A DNA stretch of 64,000 nucleotides from Bacteroidota bacterium (GCA_016866335.1 VGMT01000005.1:1-64000), one strand, 5' to 3'; positions 51,693 through 60,661 are shown, numbered from the stretch's first letter. Notes: generated by a model from the sequence alone, not told the origin. Program-made: numbers and translations.

Positions 51693-52807
51693 CAAAAGTG
51701 CACCCCAGGTTGTTTTTTTGGATGTTAATATTAAAGCCCAAATGGTTGGCCTGGTGGTTGGCGGGAAAAGAAAGCGAGGGGCTAACCTACGACAACAGCC
51801 CCCCAGAAGGACCAATATTAGCCGAGGCCGAAACCTTGGGGTATAAGCCTTTTGGAATATCCGATAAGAACCTGCCTTCAAAAACCAGAAACGTTCAGGC
51901 TCATAAATACCACGCCGCCTTGGTTTTTTCAGAGGGCTTTTGGATAAGTCGTAAAGGCTTGGGACGGATAGGACTAAAGCACCCTTCCGAGACCAAAACC
52001 CTTAATGGTTTTTACGTTTTGGAAGCAAGGCTCAAAAGAAAAGTACGCCGTATTCATAGCGGGGTTTTGCTGTACAACCGTTGGTCAAGGAACAATTATT
52101 ACCATTGGATGACCGAAACCCTGCCTAGGATAAGGGTATGGTCTGTTAGGCCAGAGGCGGCAAATTATCCCTTGCTAATTCCAAGCTCCTTCCCAGACTT
52201 TTGCCTTGAAAGCATAAAGGCAATGGCTCCACACCTTCCGGTTTTTACCTTCTCGGGCGAATTAGAACTCCTATTGGTTCAGCGTCTTTTTTTTATTTCT
52301 GAACCTTGGGCCGACATCCCAAGTAAAAATTTATTAAGAAAAACCATCGCAGGTCTTTATTCAAACGTTGAATTTAACAGCAAGCCTGATTTTAAACTTG
52401 TTTTTGCCCTTCGAAAGGTTGGGCTTTCTAGATCTATTTTAAACATTTCAGAGGTTAGGGATGCCCTTTCCGCAATCCCAGTATACTATGTTGATTTTGA
52501 CAGTCTGTCTTTTCGTGAGCAACTTTTATTGATTAGAGGAGCAAGGGGCTTGGTTGGATTTCATGGAGCGAATTTGACCAATCTGATGTTTTTGCCAGAA
52601 GGAGGGCATGTGGTTGAAATTAGCTTCCCATTTTTGCAGGCCTCACCTTGGAACCGATTTTGCTACCAACATTTGGCGCAGGCCTGTGGCTTAGATTACA
52701 CTTTGTTTTTGAATGCCAATACCACAGAAGAGAGCATGGATGGCCCCGTATGGCTGGACGGGCCTAAATTGGCATCGGTTTTGGCTTCAAGATTGCAAAA
52801 TGCTTGA
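51689..52807 (+). CDS. Glycosyltransferase family 61
   Basis: 372 residues from TTG 51689. The family's mark is NYYHWMTETLPRIRVW, then EPWADIPSKNLLRK and the C-terminal GLVGFHGANLTNLMFLPEGG with the conserved HGANLTN. GT61 enzymes include xylosyl- and GlcNAc-transferases. The specificity here is unknown. The frame is open from ATG 51581 inside the preceding GT2, but those residues look unlike the family. TTG 51689 overlaps the GT2 stop exactly as at 43582 and 40515, so I prefer it. Sequence is AT-rich relative to the cluster mean. Confidence 0.85.
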   Translation: MTKVHPRLFFWMLILKPKWLAWWLAGKESEGLTYDNSPPEGPILAEAETLGYKPFGISDKNLPSKTRNVQAHKYHAALVFSEGFWISRKGLGRIGLKHPSETKTLNGFYVLEARLKRKVRRIHSGVLLYNRWSRNNYYHWMTETLPRIRVWSVRPEAANYPLLIPSSFPDFCLESIKAMAPHLPVFTFSGELELLLVQRLFFISEPWADIPSKNLLRKTIAGLYSNVEFNSKPDFKLVFALRKVGLSRSILNISEVRDALSAIPVYYVDFDSLSFREQLLLIRGARGLVGFHGANLTNLMFLPEGGHVVEISFPFLQASPWNRFCYQHLAQACGLDYTLFLNANTTEESMDGPVWLDGPKLASVLASRLQNA

Positions 52808-53756
52808 ACCTTTTTTTTCAATTGTCATCCCATTTTACAACCGAGCTGCGACATTAAGCCGAGCTATTGGGTCGGTACAAGCACAAACATTTTCAAACTG
52901 GGAACTAATATTGGTTGACGACGCTTCTACCGATGGTTCGCTTTCGATTGCTGCATTGGCGGCCCAAGCCGACCAACGCATTCGGGTGTTCGCAAATACG
53001 GTCAACCAGGAGCGTTGCCGCAGCAGAAATAGAGGAATAAAAGAGGCCAAAGGTAAATATGTTTGTTTTTTGGACAGCGACGACTACCACCTACCTGAAC
53101 ACTTGAGCTTTTTGTATAATCATTTGCATAATCTGGGTTATCCCGAGGCATTTTTATTTACAAAAGCATGGAATGAAGATGCACAGGGGAATACCGAAGA
53201 GAGATTCTGCCCTGATTTTAATGGAATTGATCCATACAGGTATTTTATTTTATATACCGTTAATCCTCAAAGGTGGTGTGTGCATGCCCGCATTTTTAAA
53301 GAGGTTCAATTTGAACCTGAAATTCCCATTTGCGAAGATATGGATACCGCCTTGCGTATTTTGAACCGAGGTACGCCCATTTACGAAATGAAAGAAAGGA
53401 CAACCGTGTACGTAGCCTATCCAGATAGCTTTACTTGGGGCGATCCCCAAAAATGGCAAAGAGAGCTGGATGCCCTACATTCCATCTTCGCCCGGAAGGA
53501 GTTTCAATCTAAATTACCCACGGACGCTTGCCGCCTTCGCAAAAGCGCTTGCTACTACCATTTAGCAATTGAAAGCTGGAAGCAAAAAAAGCCTGTTGAT
53601 TTTTATAAACGAGCGTTTTTGTCTTTTATATTGTGTCCGAATGGGTACAACGGAAAAACAAACAAACAACTTTTGGTTATGGCCCTGTATGTTTTTCCGG
53701 GCATAGGGCCGGTACTGCAAAAAACAGTGAAACTTGCAAAGGCCGCTCACGCTTAA
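52800..53756 (+). CDS. Glycosyltransferase family 2
   Basis: 318 residues from ATG 52800: MLEPFFSIVIPFYNRAATL, LILVDDASTDGSLSIAAL, CRSRNRGIKEAKGKYVCFLD then SDDY. The frame runs up to 52713, but that part overlaps the GT61 gene and lacks GT2 features. The 52800 start overlaps the GT61 stop by 8 bases. It has the same VIPFYNRxxTL...VDDxSxDGS...CFLDSDD build as the GT2 at 60662. It is the last gene before a 123-bp gap in which I see only A/T-rich sequence. Confidence 0.9.
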   Translation: MLEPFFSIVIPFYNRAATLSRAIGSVQAQTFSNWELILVDDASTDGSLSIAALAAQADQRIRVFANTVNQERCRSRNRGIKEAKGKYVCFLDSDDYHLPEHLSFLYNHLHNLGYPEAFLFTKAWNEDAQGNTEERFCPDFNGIDPYRYFILYTVNPQRWCVHARIFKEVQFEPEIPICEDMDTALRILNRGTPIYEMKERTTVYVAYPDSFTWGDPQKWQRELDALHSIFARKEFQSKLPTDACRLRKSACYYHLAIESWKQKKPVDFYKRAFLSFILCPNGYNGKTNKQLLVMALYVFPGIGPVLQKTVKLAKAAHA

Positions 53757-53879
53757 CCAGAGTCCCGCTGCGGCCTTGGTTCATTTTTAAATGAATTGAT
53801 AAAATTGACAGCCCAATCAAAAAACAACTAAAATCACCCCATCACCTTTAAGCCTTCCAGAAATAAGGCATTTAAATAA

Positions 53880-55160
53880 ATGAAACCTGCATTAAAAATT
53901 TCTAATCTATCAAAACAATACAGATTGGGGTCAGTTGGGGAATCAAGCTTAAAAGATGATGTGATGCAGCTTTGGGCCAGAATCCAAGGTGCACCCAATC
54001 CCTTTTTAAATAAGGGTGATCGCAACGACCGAAGCATTAGAGGGGAGGATGCATATGTTTGGGCTTTAAAAGACATCAACTTAACTGTTAATCCAGGTGA
54101 AATTTTGGGCCTGATAGGAAAAAACGGCGCAGGAAAAAGTACCCTTTTGAAAATTCTAAGCCGAATTACCGCTCCCAGTACAGGTAAAATTGAAGTCAAT
54201 GGGCGCATGGCATCTTTGCTGGAAGTAGGTACCGGTTTTCACCCTGAATTAACGGGTCGGGAAAACATTTATTTAAATGGGGCAATTTTAGGCATGCGCA
54301 GGACTGAAATCAACCGAAAGTTGGACGAGATTATTGAATTTTCTGGGGTGGAAAGGTACATTGACACTCCCGTAAAACGCTACAGCAGTGGAATGTACGT
54401 TCGTTTGGCTTTTGCCGTGGCAGCCCATTTAGAACCCGAAATTTTGGTGGTTGATGAGGTGTTGGCGGTTGGGGATATCGAATTTCAAAAAAAATGCCTC
54501 CAAAAAATGGATTCGGTTGCATCGGCCCAAGGAAGAACTATTTTGCTGGTAACCCACAACATGCGCGCACTTGCCAGCATTTGCAAAAAGGCAGTTGTAC
54601 TTGAACAAGGTACGATTCGATTTGTTGGCTCAGCTCCTGAAGCCGTTTCAATATATGAAAAATCCAGTATCTCGATACCTCAAAATGCCCTGGCTGAATG
54701 TTATGTTGAAGGACTTTTTCGGGTTTTGGATGTTTCTATTTACAACCTACCCCCAAAACAAGGCTATGCAGGTGTTTTGCTCGACAACGCACCCATACAA
54801 ATTGCGTTGAGGTTCGAACTGCTCGACAGCCGCCCAGAACAGTTTACCCTGATGTTTCATCTCTTGGATGTCAACTCGAATGCCGTGTTTTCTTTTTCGC
54901 CAACCTACTTTGATTCTATGGTGTTTATTCAAGGCCGGCAGGAACTGAAATGCACAATACCTTCAGAGTTTCTAAATTCAGGAACCTACAGTATTCTGCT
55001 TTTGCTTATGAAAAACGAAACAACCCCTCTATTAAGAACGGAAAATCTCCTGTATTTTGATTTGATTCCAGGGGGGCGACCGTTGGGGAAAAACGACATC
55101 GCCCAGCCAGGCCATGTACGGCCTAAATTCGACTGGGATTTAACTGCCGACTTAATCTAA
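53880..55160 (+). CDS. wzt: Polysaccharide ABC exporter ATPase with Wzt domain, orphan copy
   Basis: 426 residues. Walker A GKNGAGKST (residues 80-88), RYSSGMYVRLAFAVAAH, Walker B EILVVDEVLAVGD, THNMRAL switch, then about 170 C-terminal residues (FRVLDVSIYNLPPKQG, LRFELLDSRPEQFTLMFHLL) of the polymer-binding Wzt type. Compared with the copy at 34769 the ATPase core is close, but the N-terminal 70 residues and the C-terminal domain differ, so the two systems probably export different polymers. No Wzm is adjacent. The nearest unpaired one is 39599-40423, whose own ATPase gene is reduced to a scrap that resembles this protein's first 30 residues. Confidence 0.92.
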   Translation: MKPALKISNLSKQYRLGSVGESSLKDDVMQLWARIQGAPNPFLNKGDRNDRSIRGEDAYVWALKDINLTVNPGEILGLIGKNGAGKSTLLKILSRITAPSTGKIEVNGRMASLLEVGTGFHPELTGRENIYLNGAILGMRRTEINRKLDEIIEFSGVERYIDTPVKRYSSGMYVRLAFAVAAHLEPEILVVDEVLAVGDIEFQKKCLQKMDSVASAQGRTILLVTHNMRALASICKKAVVLEQGTIRFVGSAPEAVSIYEKSSISIPQNALAECYVEGLFRVLDVSIYNLPPKQGYAGVLLDNAPIQIALRFELLDSRPEQFTLMFHLLDVNSNAVFSFSPTYFDSMVFIQGRQELKCTIPSEFLNSGTYSILLLLMKNETTPLLRTENLLYFDLIPGGRPLGKNDIAQPGHVRPKFDWDLTADLI

Positions 55161-55212
55161 ATTTAGCTTGCTTGGAGGTGAATTAATTTTCTGCCAATCT
55201 CATCTAAAACCA

Positions 55213-55743
55213 ATGCCCCCCCTCAAGGTTGTATTACCTGAACCCCATTTTGTTGATCCCGATGTGTTGGGATTTGTCAACAAATATCCCTCTTACCAGC
55301 TACCCCAACCAAGAATGTCAACCGAGTCAAACGTGTTCGTTTCCCATTACGGGTTGGTTTCAAAATACGGTTGGCTAAACAGGCACTGCATGCCCAACCT
55401 GTTCCCGCCCAACGACATTTCTCAATTTTGGTCTTTTCAAAAAAAAGTTGCCTTTCAAGAAGCCGTTTGCCGATTCGGCAGCAGCCTTAAAGTGAAAAAC
55501 CTGGGACCAGCGCATTCCTATCTGCTGATTCACCACAAATGGTTCGGGTATTTTTTTTGGATGACCTGCTACATGCCCCGGTTGCTTATTTGCATTGTTG
55601 GGCCTCCCCCCGAAATTGGAGTACTAATTTCGTTGTGGCAACAAAGCGTAGGGCTCATTTTATCTATCCCGCTTGGTTTGTATGGCACTTGGCGCAACAG
55701 AGCATTTTTTACATTTCGAAGTATAATAACCGCTTCCCGACCC
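55213..55743 (+). pseudogene. Glycosyltransferase family 61, frameshifted and truncated
   Basis: The frame 55213 onwards aligns with the N-terminal half of the intact GT61 at 58947: FVDPDVLGFVNKYPSY, NVFVSHYGLVSKYGW and then SYLLIHHKWFGYFFWMT..YMPRLL against YLLVHSPWFSYYFWITECLPRIL. Near 55585 the sense continues in another frame as YLHCWASPRNWSTN and HFIYPAWFVWHLAQQSIFYI. It stops where the GC-rich element D begins at 55741, so the C-terminal half with the GT61 end motif is gone. One frameshift plus truncation marks a dead gene. Confidence 0.8.
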
Positions 55744-55894
55744 TAGCGCCCCCGATTGCAGTGGAAAGCCCGCAGGGCTTGGGCGGCAGGGACGGGCAGC
55801 GGGCGTAGGCGACTTTAGGAGCCCACGCAGCGCTCCCCGGCCCCCGACCAAGACCGAGGACTTGCAACGGAAAGCGGGATAGGCGCCCAAAAAA
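55741..55894 (+). repeat. GC-rich intergenic element, copy D
   Basis: Fourth and most regular copy. It runs CCCTAGCGCCCCCGATTGCA, then GTGGAAAGCCCGCAGGGCTT (AGCCC-GCA-GGGCT hairpin at 55767-55779), the core GGCGACTTTAGGAGCCCACG at 55808-55827, and ends TTGCAACGGAAAGCGGGATA then GGCGCCCAAAAAA. The opening GATTGCAGTGGAAAGC and the closing TTGCAACGGAAAGC resemble each other. It directly abuts the broken end of the GT61 pseudogene. Similar phrases are widespread in Bacteroidota intergenic DNA as I recall them. Confidence 0.75.
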
Positions 55895-55902
55895 CAAAGC
55901 CA

Positions 55903-56697
55903 ATGTTTAGTATGCCATCGGTAACGGTTGTTGTTCCTTGTTTTAATGCAGGTGGACTGCTGCAAGAAACGCTGAATAGCATTTTGCCTGCGCTGGACCA
56001 GGGCATGGAGGTGGTGGTGGTAAACGATGGGTCGACCGACCTTGAAACCTTAACAATTCTGCAAAATATAGACCCTAGAATGCGGGTGATGCATACCCCC
56101 AATCGAGGTCTAGCAGCAGCAAGAAACACGGGCATACGCGCAGCAAAAGGACGCTACATTTTCCCTTTGGATGCCGACGATTTGGCTCACCTTCCATTCT
56201 TAAATTCTGCCCAAACCCTGCTTGATGCTAAGCCCGATTTCGATATTGTGGCAGGCGATTATGAAAAATTTGGAGCGGAACAGGGGCGCGTACATTGCCG
56301 CTGGGATCCCGCGCGTCAATGGTATGTGAATGGAATTACCGCCAGCTGCATGTTTAGAAAATCGGTTTGGGAAACCTCCGGCGGATACGACGAAACCATG
56401 AACGAGGGCTATGAAGATTGGGAGTTTTGGTTGTCCGCATTGGCCTCAGGCAAAAAAGTGGTAAAATTAGATGAGCTTGCTTTTTTTTACCGCATACGGC
56501 CAAACAGTATGGTTCGAAGTATGACCTCGACACAGCATGAACGCTTGCTGGCCTACATGCACCAAAAACACCATGCTGCGTTTTTGAAGCAATACATAGG
56601 GCAGATAAACGCTTTGCAAGCGCTTCGAACCGATTACCGATTGCTGGGTCAGGCCATGCTGAGCTTAGTTATGCGCAAATTGGGATTGAGAAAATGA
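55903..56697 (+). CDS. Glycosyltransferase family 2
   Basis: 264 residues with VTVVVPCFNAGGLLQETLNS, EVVVVNDGSTDLETL, NRGLAAARNTGIRAAKGRY, FPLDADDLAHLPF and GGYDETMNEGYEDWEFWLSA, a standard O-antigen GT2. ATG 55912 (MPSVTVVV) is an alternative start with the same domain. It begins 9 bases after intergenic element D, so element D is its immediate 5' neighbour. Its stop overlaps the start of the 37-codon ORF (ATGA). Confidence 0.92.
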   Translation: MFSMPSVTVVVPCFNAGGLLQETLNSILPALDQGMEVVVVNDGSTDLETLTILQNIDPRMRVMHTPNRGLAAARNTGIRAAKGRYIFPLDADDLAHLPFLNSAQTLLDAKPDFDIVAGDYEKFGAEQGRVHCRWDPARQWYVNGITASCMFRKSVWETSGGYDETMNEGYEDWEFWLSALASGKKVVKLDELAFFYRIRPNSMVRSMTSTQHERLLAYMHQKHHAAFLKQYIGQINALQALRTDYRLLGQAMLSLVMRKLGLRK

Positions 56698-56807
56698 GCA
56701 GAATGGAAGATCCGCTTAGCCCAATGGGCTTACAGAATTTCCTAGGTTGGGATGAAAAGCAGAAATACAGCCGAACCGTGATTCTGCTCAACAATATGCA
56801 ACCGTGA
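56694..56807 (+). CDS. Small ORF of 37 codons between two GT2 genes
   Basis: ATG 56694 overlaps the preceding GT2 stop (ATGA) and TGA 56805-56807 overlaps the next GT2's GTG start (GTGA). The peptide is MSRMEDPLSPMGLQNFLGWD then EKQKYSRTVILLNNMQP. I do not recognise it, and it has no signal or membrane segment. Both junctions being four-base overlaps is what one expects of a translated, coupled gene. Alternatives are a decayed gene scrap or a coincidence that gives the GT2 at 56804 a ribosome feed. Confidence 0.45.
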   Translation: MSRMEDPLSPMGLQNFLGWDEKQKYSRTVILLNNMQP

Positions 56808-57775
56808 AGGTCGCCGTCGTTGTGTTGAACTGGAATAAGTCGGCCCTAACGCTTCGGGCTGTGCATTCGCTGTTGGCTTCGGTTGCCAAGGCCAAGCTTT
56901 GGGTGGTGGTGGTGGACAACCACAGCGCCAATTCAGAACGCCAAGCCTTGGAAAAGGGCTTGCCGGCCCAGGTGGTTTACATTCCATCTAAAGAAAACCT
57001 AGGTTATGCCGCGGGCAATCGCTTGGGGGTAGATTGGGCCTTACAGCAGGGGGCCGATGCAATCTGGATTTTGAACAACGATGCCTATGTGCACCCCGAC
57101 ACACTTTCTTTGCTGCTGCAGGGGGTGGAGCGCTGGAAAGACCCGGCGATTTTTTCGCATACCACCCTGATAAGCGAAAATCCCGATCGAATTCACTATT
57201 CGGGCAGCTATGGGCCAGAGGAAAGTCCCGACCCCGGCTTTCCTTACGACCGCCGAAAGGGAGAATTGCTGTCCGATTGCAAAAACGCCTTGAAAGACAA
57301 GCCCGCGACCATATTTGGGCATTCCTTGTTTATACCCACGGGCATTATTCAAGCCCATGGCTTTATGGACCCCGACTTCTTTTTGTATTTTGAGGAAACG
57401 GAATACTTGTGGAGGTTGCGGAGGCAGGGGGTAGAGACGGTCTATTTGGCCGAGCCAGTTTGCGTGCACGAGGGCACGGCATCAAAAAAAGATGCGTCGG
57501 GCGCCGTGGATGCCGAAATAGCCCGTGTTCTAGGCTATTACTACGAACGCAACCGCTGGTATTTCTTGCGCCTGAAAGGCAAGGCCAAGCGGGCAGATGT
57601 GGTGCGCCGTGCAGGAGGAATAGGGGCCTTGGCCCTGTATTTTATGAGGAATTTCAAACCGCCTAAACCAGAGCAGGCTCGAACCTTGTATTATCAAAAC
57701 CTGGCCATGTGGCATGCTTGGTGGGGAGTGCGGGGGAGGAAGGTTTTGCCACAACCCAGTGTTGTTCTTTATTAA
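56804..57775 (+). CDS. Glycosyltransferase family 2 (rhamnosyltransferase-like)
   Basis: 323 residues from GTG 56804: VAVVVLNWNKSALTLRAVHS, VVVDNHSANSERQAL, NLGYAAGNRLGVDWAL, WILNNDAYVHPDTLSLL and DFFLYFEETEYLWRLRRQG. The NLGYAAGN...LNNDA...EE pattern is the WcaA/RfbF-like GT2 group, many of which are rhamnosyl- or galactofuranosyltransferases. This is an inference from family only. It starts in the stop of the 37-codon ORF and ends directly before the next gene (no gap). Confidence 0.9.
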   Translation: MKVAVVVLNWNKSALTLRAVHSLLASVAKAKLWVVVVDNHSANSERQALEKGLPAQVVYIPSKENLGYAAGNRLGVDWALQQGADAIWILNNDAYVHPDTLSLLLQGVERWKDPAIFSHTTLISENPDRIHYSGSYGPEESPDPGFPYDRRKGELLSDCKNALKDKPATIFGHSLFIPTGIIQAHGFMDPDFFLYFEETEYLWRLRRQGVETVYLAEPVCVHEGTASKKDASGAVDAEIARVLGYYYERNRWYFLRLKGKAKRADVVRRAGGIGALALYFMRNFKPPKPEQARTLYYQNLAMWHAWWGVRGRKVLPQPSVVLY

Positions 57776-58900
57776 ATGACTTTTATGGCGGCTCCAACCA
57801 TTGTAATTCTAATACCCTCCTTAACTTTAGGAGGTGCCGAAAAGCAAGCTTTATTGTTGGCTCAGAGCTTGGTTCGGCATAACGTGGGCAAGCCCATTGT
57901 GGTTGGAATTGGCAAGCCGGGTCAATTAGAGGGTAAATTAAAAGAGAAAGGCATAGAAGGAATATCCCTAAATATGGGTTTTGGGTTCCAGCTATCTAGG
58001 CGAAAAATGTGGATGAGGGCTTGGCAATTCAGAAGGAAAATCAGGGCCTTAAATCCAGACCTGGTTGTTCCGCTTACGTTTTGGCCAAATGTATTGGGCG
58101 CATTTTCATGCTTAGGTCCAGGTTCTGCCGTTTGCATGTGGAATCAACGCTCTGTGGAGGCCACTTTGGCCTACTCTTTATTGGAACGCTTATCTAAACA
58201 TTCGGTTGCTTTGTATTCAGGCAATAGTCAAACCACGGCAGCCTTTATTCAACAGCGTCACCATTTGCCATCAAGAAATAAGGTAACCGTTTTACCCAAC
58301 CTAATCTCAACCGAATCGTTTGGGCACGAAATAGGAATTTTGAAATCCAACAACGGCCCCCGAGTTCTAATGATGGCCAATTTTTTCCCCGGCAAACGGC
58401 AAGACTTGGTTCTAAAAGGCCTAAAAATCTGGGAAGATACCCACCCCGATAAGGGTATAGAATTGGTTTTTTCAGGAAAAGCTCCTGGGGGGTATTTCGT
58501 TGAACAAATTAAGGCCTTGGCATTTGATTTAAACCTAAAATCAAAGGTTGCATTCTGCCAATTTTCATCGTTGGAAGAGGCTTTGGAAATGGGCATAGAT
58601 ATAGGATTGCTGGCTACCGATTCAGAAGGGTATTCCAACAGCATTATGGAGTATATGGAAGCAGGACTGCCCGTTTTGGTTTCAGATATTCCTGCCAATC
58701 GTGAGGTCTTGGGCGCTCAATTAGATAATCAGTTGTTTGGCCCAAGCCCCGAAGAGTTTGCCTCCGCCCTTCAAAATTTAATCGAAAAAAAGGAAAGTTG
58801 GAGCTCTATGGGGCAAGCGAATAGAGCAGATTTGCTGGCTCGACATTGGGAAAAAGCAGAACAAACATGGATTCAAACCATCCAGAATGTACTTAAATAA
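57776..58900 (+). CDS. Glycosyltransferase family 4
   Basis: 374 residues with VILIPSLTLGGAEKQALLLA, VVPLTFWPNVLGAF, CMWNQRSVEATL, RVLMMANFFPGKRQDLVLKG at the donor domain, and EGYSNSIMEYMEAGLPVLVS with the E-x7-E region. ATG 57776 follows the previous stop with no gap. ATG 57785 is a second option. The text is AT-richer than its neighbours, especially 57900-58700. Confidence 0.9.
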   Translation: MTFMAAPTIVILIPSLTLGGAEKQALLLAQSLVRHNVGKPIVVGIGKPGQLEGKLKEKGIEGISLNMGFGFQLSRRKMWMRAWQFRRKIRALNPDLVVPLTFWPNVLGAFSCLGPGSAVCMWNQRSVEATLAYSLLERLSKHSVALYSGNSQTTAAFIQQRHHLPSRNKVTVLPNLISTESFGHEIGILKSNNGPRVLMMANFFPGKRQDLVLKGLKIWEDTHPDKGIELVFSGKAPGGYFVEQIKALAFDLNLKSKVAFCQFSSLEEALEMGIDIGLLATDSEGYSNSIMEYMEAGLPVLVSDIPANREVLGAQLDNQLFGPSPEEFASALQNLIEKKESWSSMGQANRADLLARHWEKAEQTWIQTIQNVLK

Positions 58901-58946
58901 GCCTTGCATGCATTGCGGCGACCAACACATCTGATTCTAAACTTAA

Positions 58947-59993
58947 ATGGAATTTGAATTTCGTCTGCCGGTTAATTTTCAACCTGAATGGGCACACCTT
59001 TTCAAAAAAGACGAGCGTTACAAGAGCGTAAATTTAGGTGTAAAGCATCTAAGAAATGCCTTTGTTTCAGAAGAAGGCCACGTAATTAAAAACGGGTTGC
59101 TGGTCCCGGGGTCGGCACCCAACATCGGTTTTTCTAATTACGACACCAGCCATTATTTTGACCATTGGCGCACAGGTTTTGAACAAGCACTGGTAAGTAA
59201 GTTTGGGCGAAGCCTACAGCGCATCAATTTAGATGCTTCTAAACAGTATTTGCTGGTTCATTCGCCCTGGTTCAGCTACTATTTTTGGATTACGGAATGC
59301 TTACCTCGGATTTTAGCGGTGAAAGAAAGGCATTCAGAGCTTCACCTTATTTATCCGGAAGTATGGGATTCCATTCCCTTTGTGGTCGATTCTTTGGAGC
59401 TTTTCCCCGATTTGCGGAGGGAGCGCATTCCCAATCATTTCCACATGAAGGTCCCCAATTTAATTATGCCCGAAGTGAAGCCTTGGACACCGATGTTTAT
59501 ACCCGACCAAGCCCGAGAGGTTCGCGATTTGCTTTTAAACTGGGCAAAAGACACCCCTTCTAAATTTGGCCCCAAAATATACCTATCAAGGGAACGTTCT
59601 GCCCGCAAAAAGTTTAGCAACGAAGACCTTGCCTTTCAGACCTTAAAGGAGCGCGGCTTTTCTTCGGTGTTTTTAGAAGAACTGCCTTTTAAAGAACAAA
59701 TTGCCACCCTTCGTGATGCACAAGAAATGGTAGCCATAACTGGGGCAGGAACCATAAATGCCATGTTTATGCCGCCCGAAGCAACCCTATTTGACATCAC
59801 AAACCAAGATTACCTGCACCGAAAACAATACAAGTTTCATTTTTTCAAAATGTGCAGATTTTTGAACATTCGGTATGCTGTTTTGTTTGCCCAACCCGAA
59901 AGAGATCCCTTGGTTGACCACTACAGCAAGCAGAATCTTACCTTTGACCCTGAGGCTTTTTCGATTATGTATAAACAGGTGAGTCAATTATGA
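58947..59993 (+). CDS. Glycosyltransferase family 61
   Basis: 348 residues. Marks are YLLVHSPWFSYYFWITECLP then RIL (the family's YxHW-TE-LPR region with FW in place of HW), LIMPEVKPWTPMFIP, IYLSRERSARKKFSNEDL and the C-terminal AITGAGTINAMFMPPEATLF. The usual HGAxLTN is GAGTINA here, so one of the conserved residues differs from the copy at 51689. The pseudogene at 55213 is its broken relative. It is coupled to the PIG-L gene (ATGA). Confidence 0.86.
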   Translation: MEFEFRLPVNFQPEWAHLFKKDERYKSVNLGVKHLRNAFVSEEGHVIKNGLLVPGSAPNIGFSNYDTSHYFDHWRTGFEQALVSKFGRSLQRINLDASKQYLLVHSPWFSYYFWITECLPRILAVKERHSELHLIYPEVWDSIPFVVDSLELFPDLRRERIPNHFHMKVPNLIMPEVKPWTPMFIPDQAREVRDLLLNWAKDTPSKFGPKIYLSRERSARKKFSNEDLAFQTLKERGFSSVFLEELPFKEQIATLRDAQEMVAITGAGTINAMFMPPEATLFDITNQDYLHRKQYKFHFFKMCRFLNIRYAVLFAQPERDPLVDHYSKQNLTFDPEAFSIMYKQVSQL

Positions 59994-60628
59994 TATCGTT
60001 ATCTCCAACTCGAATTTTAGTTCTGGCTCCCCATACCGATGATGGGGAATTGGGCTGTGGAGGCAGCATTGCCCGATTGGTTGAAGAGGGGCATGAAGTG
60101 AAGTGCGTTGCTTTTTCCATCGCCGAAGACTCTCTGCCACCGGGCTTTGAGAAGGATGCTCTGGCGCATGAATTTAAACTAGCCATGACGGAGTTGGGGC
60201 TTCAACCAAACAACATTCATTATCACCGTTTTAAGGTTCGGCATTTTCCTGAATTCCGGCAACAAATTCTACAAACTTTGATTGAAATTCGGGGCGAATT
60301 CCGCCCCGATGTAGTTTTTCTGCCCAGTTTGAACGACATTCATCAAGACCATCAGGTTGTTGCCAATGAAGGATTAAGGGCGTTTAAAAAATCTTCCATT
60401 TTGGGCTATGAAATGCCGTGGAACAACATCGTTTTTGAAACGCGCTGCTTTGTGCAACTGCAAGAACGGCATGTGGAAAAAAAAATACGTGCCTTGCGGC
60501 ACTATAAAACCCAACAGCACCGCTCGTATTTAAGCGAAGATTTTATCAGAGGTTTAGCCAAAACCCGCGGCACTCAATTCGAATCAGACTTTGCCGAAGC
60601 TTTTGAGGTAATTCGTTGGATTGTATAA
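59990..60628 (+). CDS. PIG-L/LmbE family deacetylase
   Basis: 212 residues. Zinc-site motif APHTDDGELGCGGSI (the AHPDD-type loop), FLPSLNDIHQDHQVVA (His of the second metal motif), and NPxxHxDH-like spacing. These enzymes remove acetyl groups from GlcNAc-containing or similar substrates. In this locus it probably makes a free amino sugar, which could then be modified. It starts in the stop of the GT61 gene and precedes a GT2 by 33 bp. Confidence 0.9.
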   Translation: MISLSPTRILVLAPHTDDGELGCGGSIARLVEEGHEVKCVAFSIAEDSLPPGFEKDALAHEFKLAMTELGLQPNNIHYHRFKVRHFPEFRQQILQTLIEIRGEFRPDVVFLPSLNDIHQDHQVVANEGLRAFKKSSILGYEMPWNNIVFETRCFVQLQERHVEKKIRALRHYKTQQHRSYLSEDFIRGLAKTRGTQFESDFAEAFEVIRWIV

Positions 60629-60661
60629 AGGACGGCCAATTCCAACCTATCCCTTCTTTTT

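Noticed and set aside
52713-52799. N-terminal extension of the GT2 to 52713
   Set aside because: It overlaps the conserved GT61 C-terminus, and ATG 52800 gives the normal GT2 start.
40420-53971. Recent insertion leaving a duplicated 5' end of wzt on both sides
   Set aside because: The scrap at 40420 and the gene at 53880 agree in protein but differ at many synonymous sites, so they are old homologues, not a target-site duplication.
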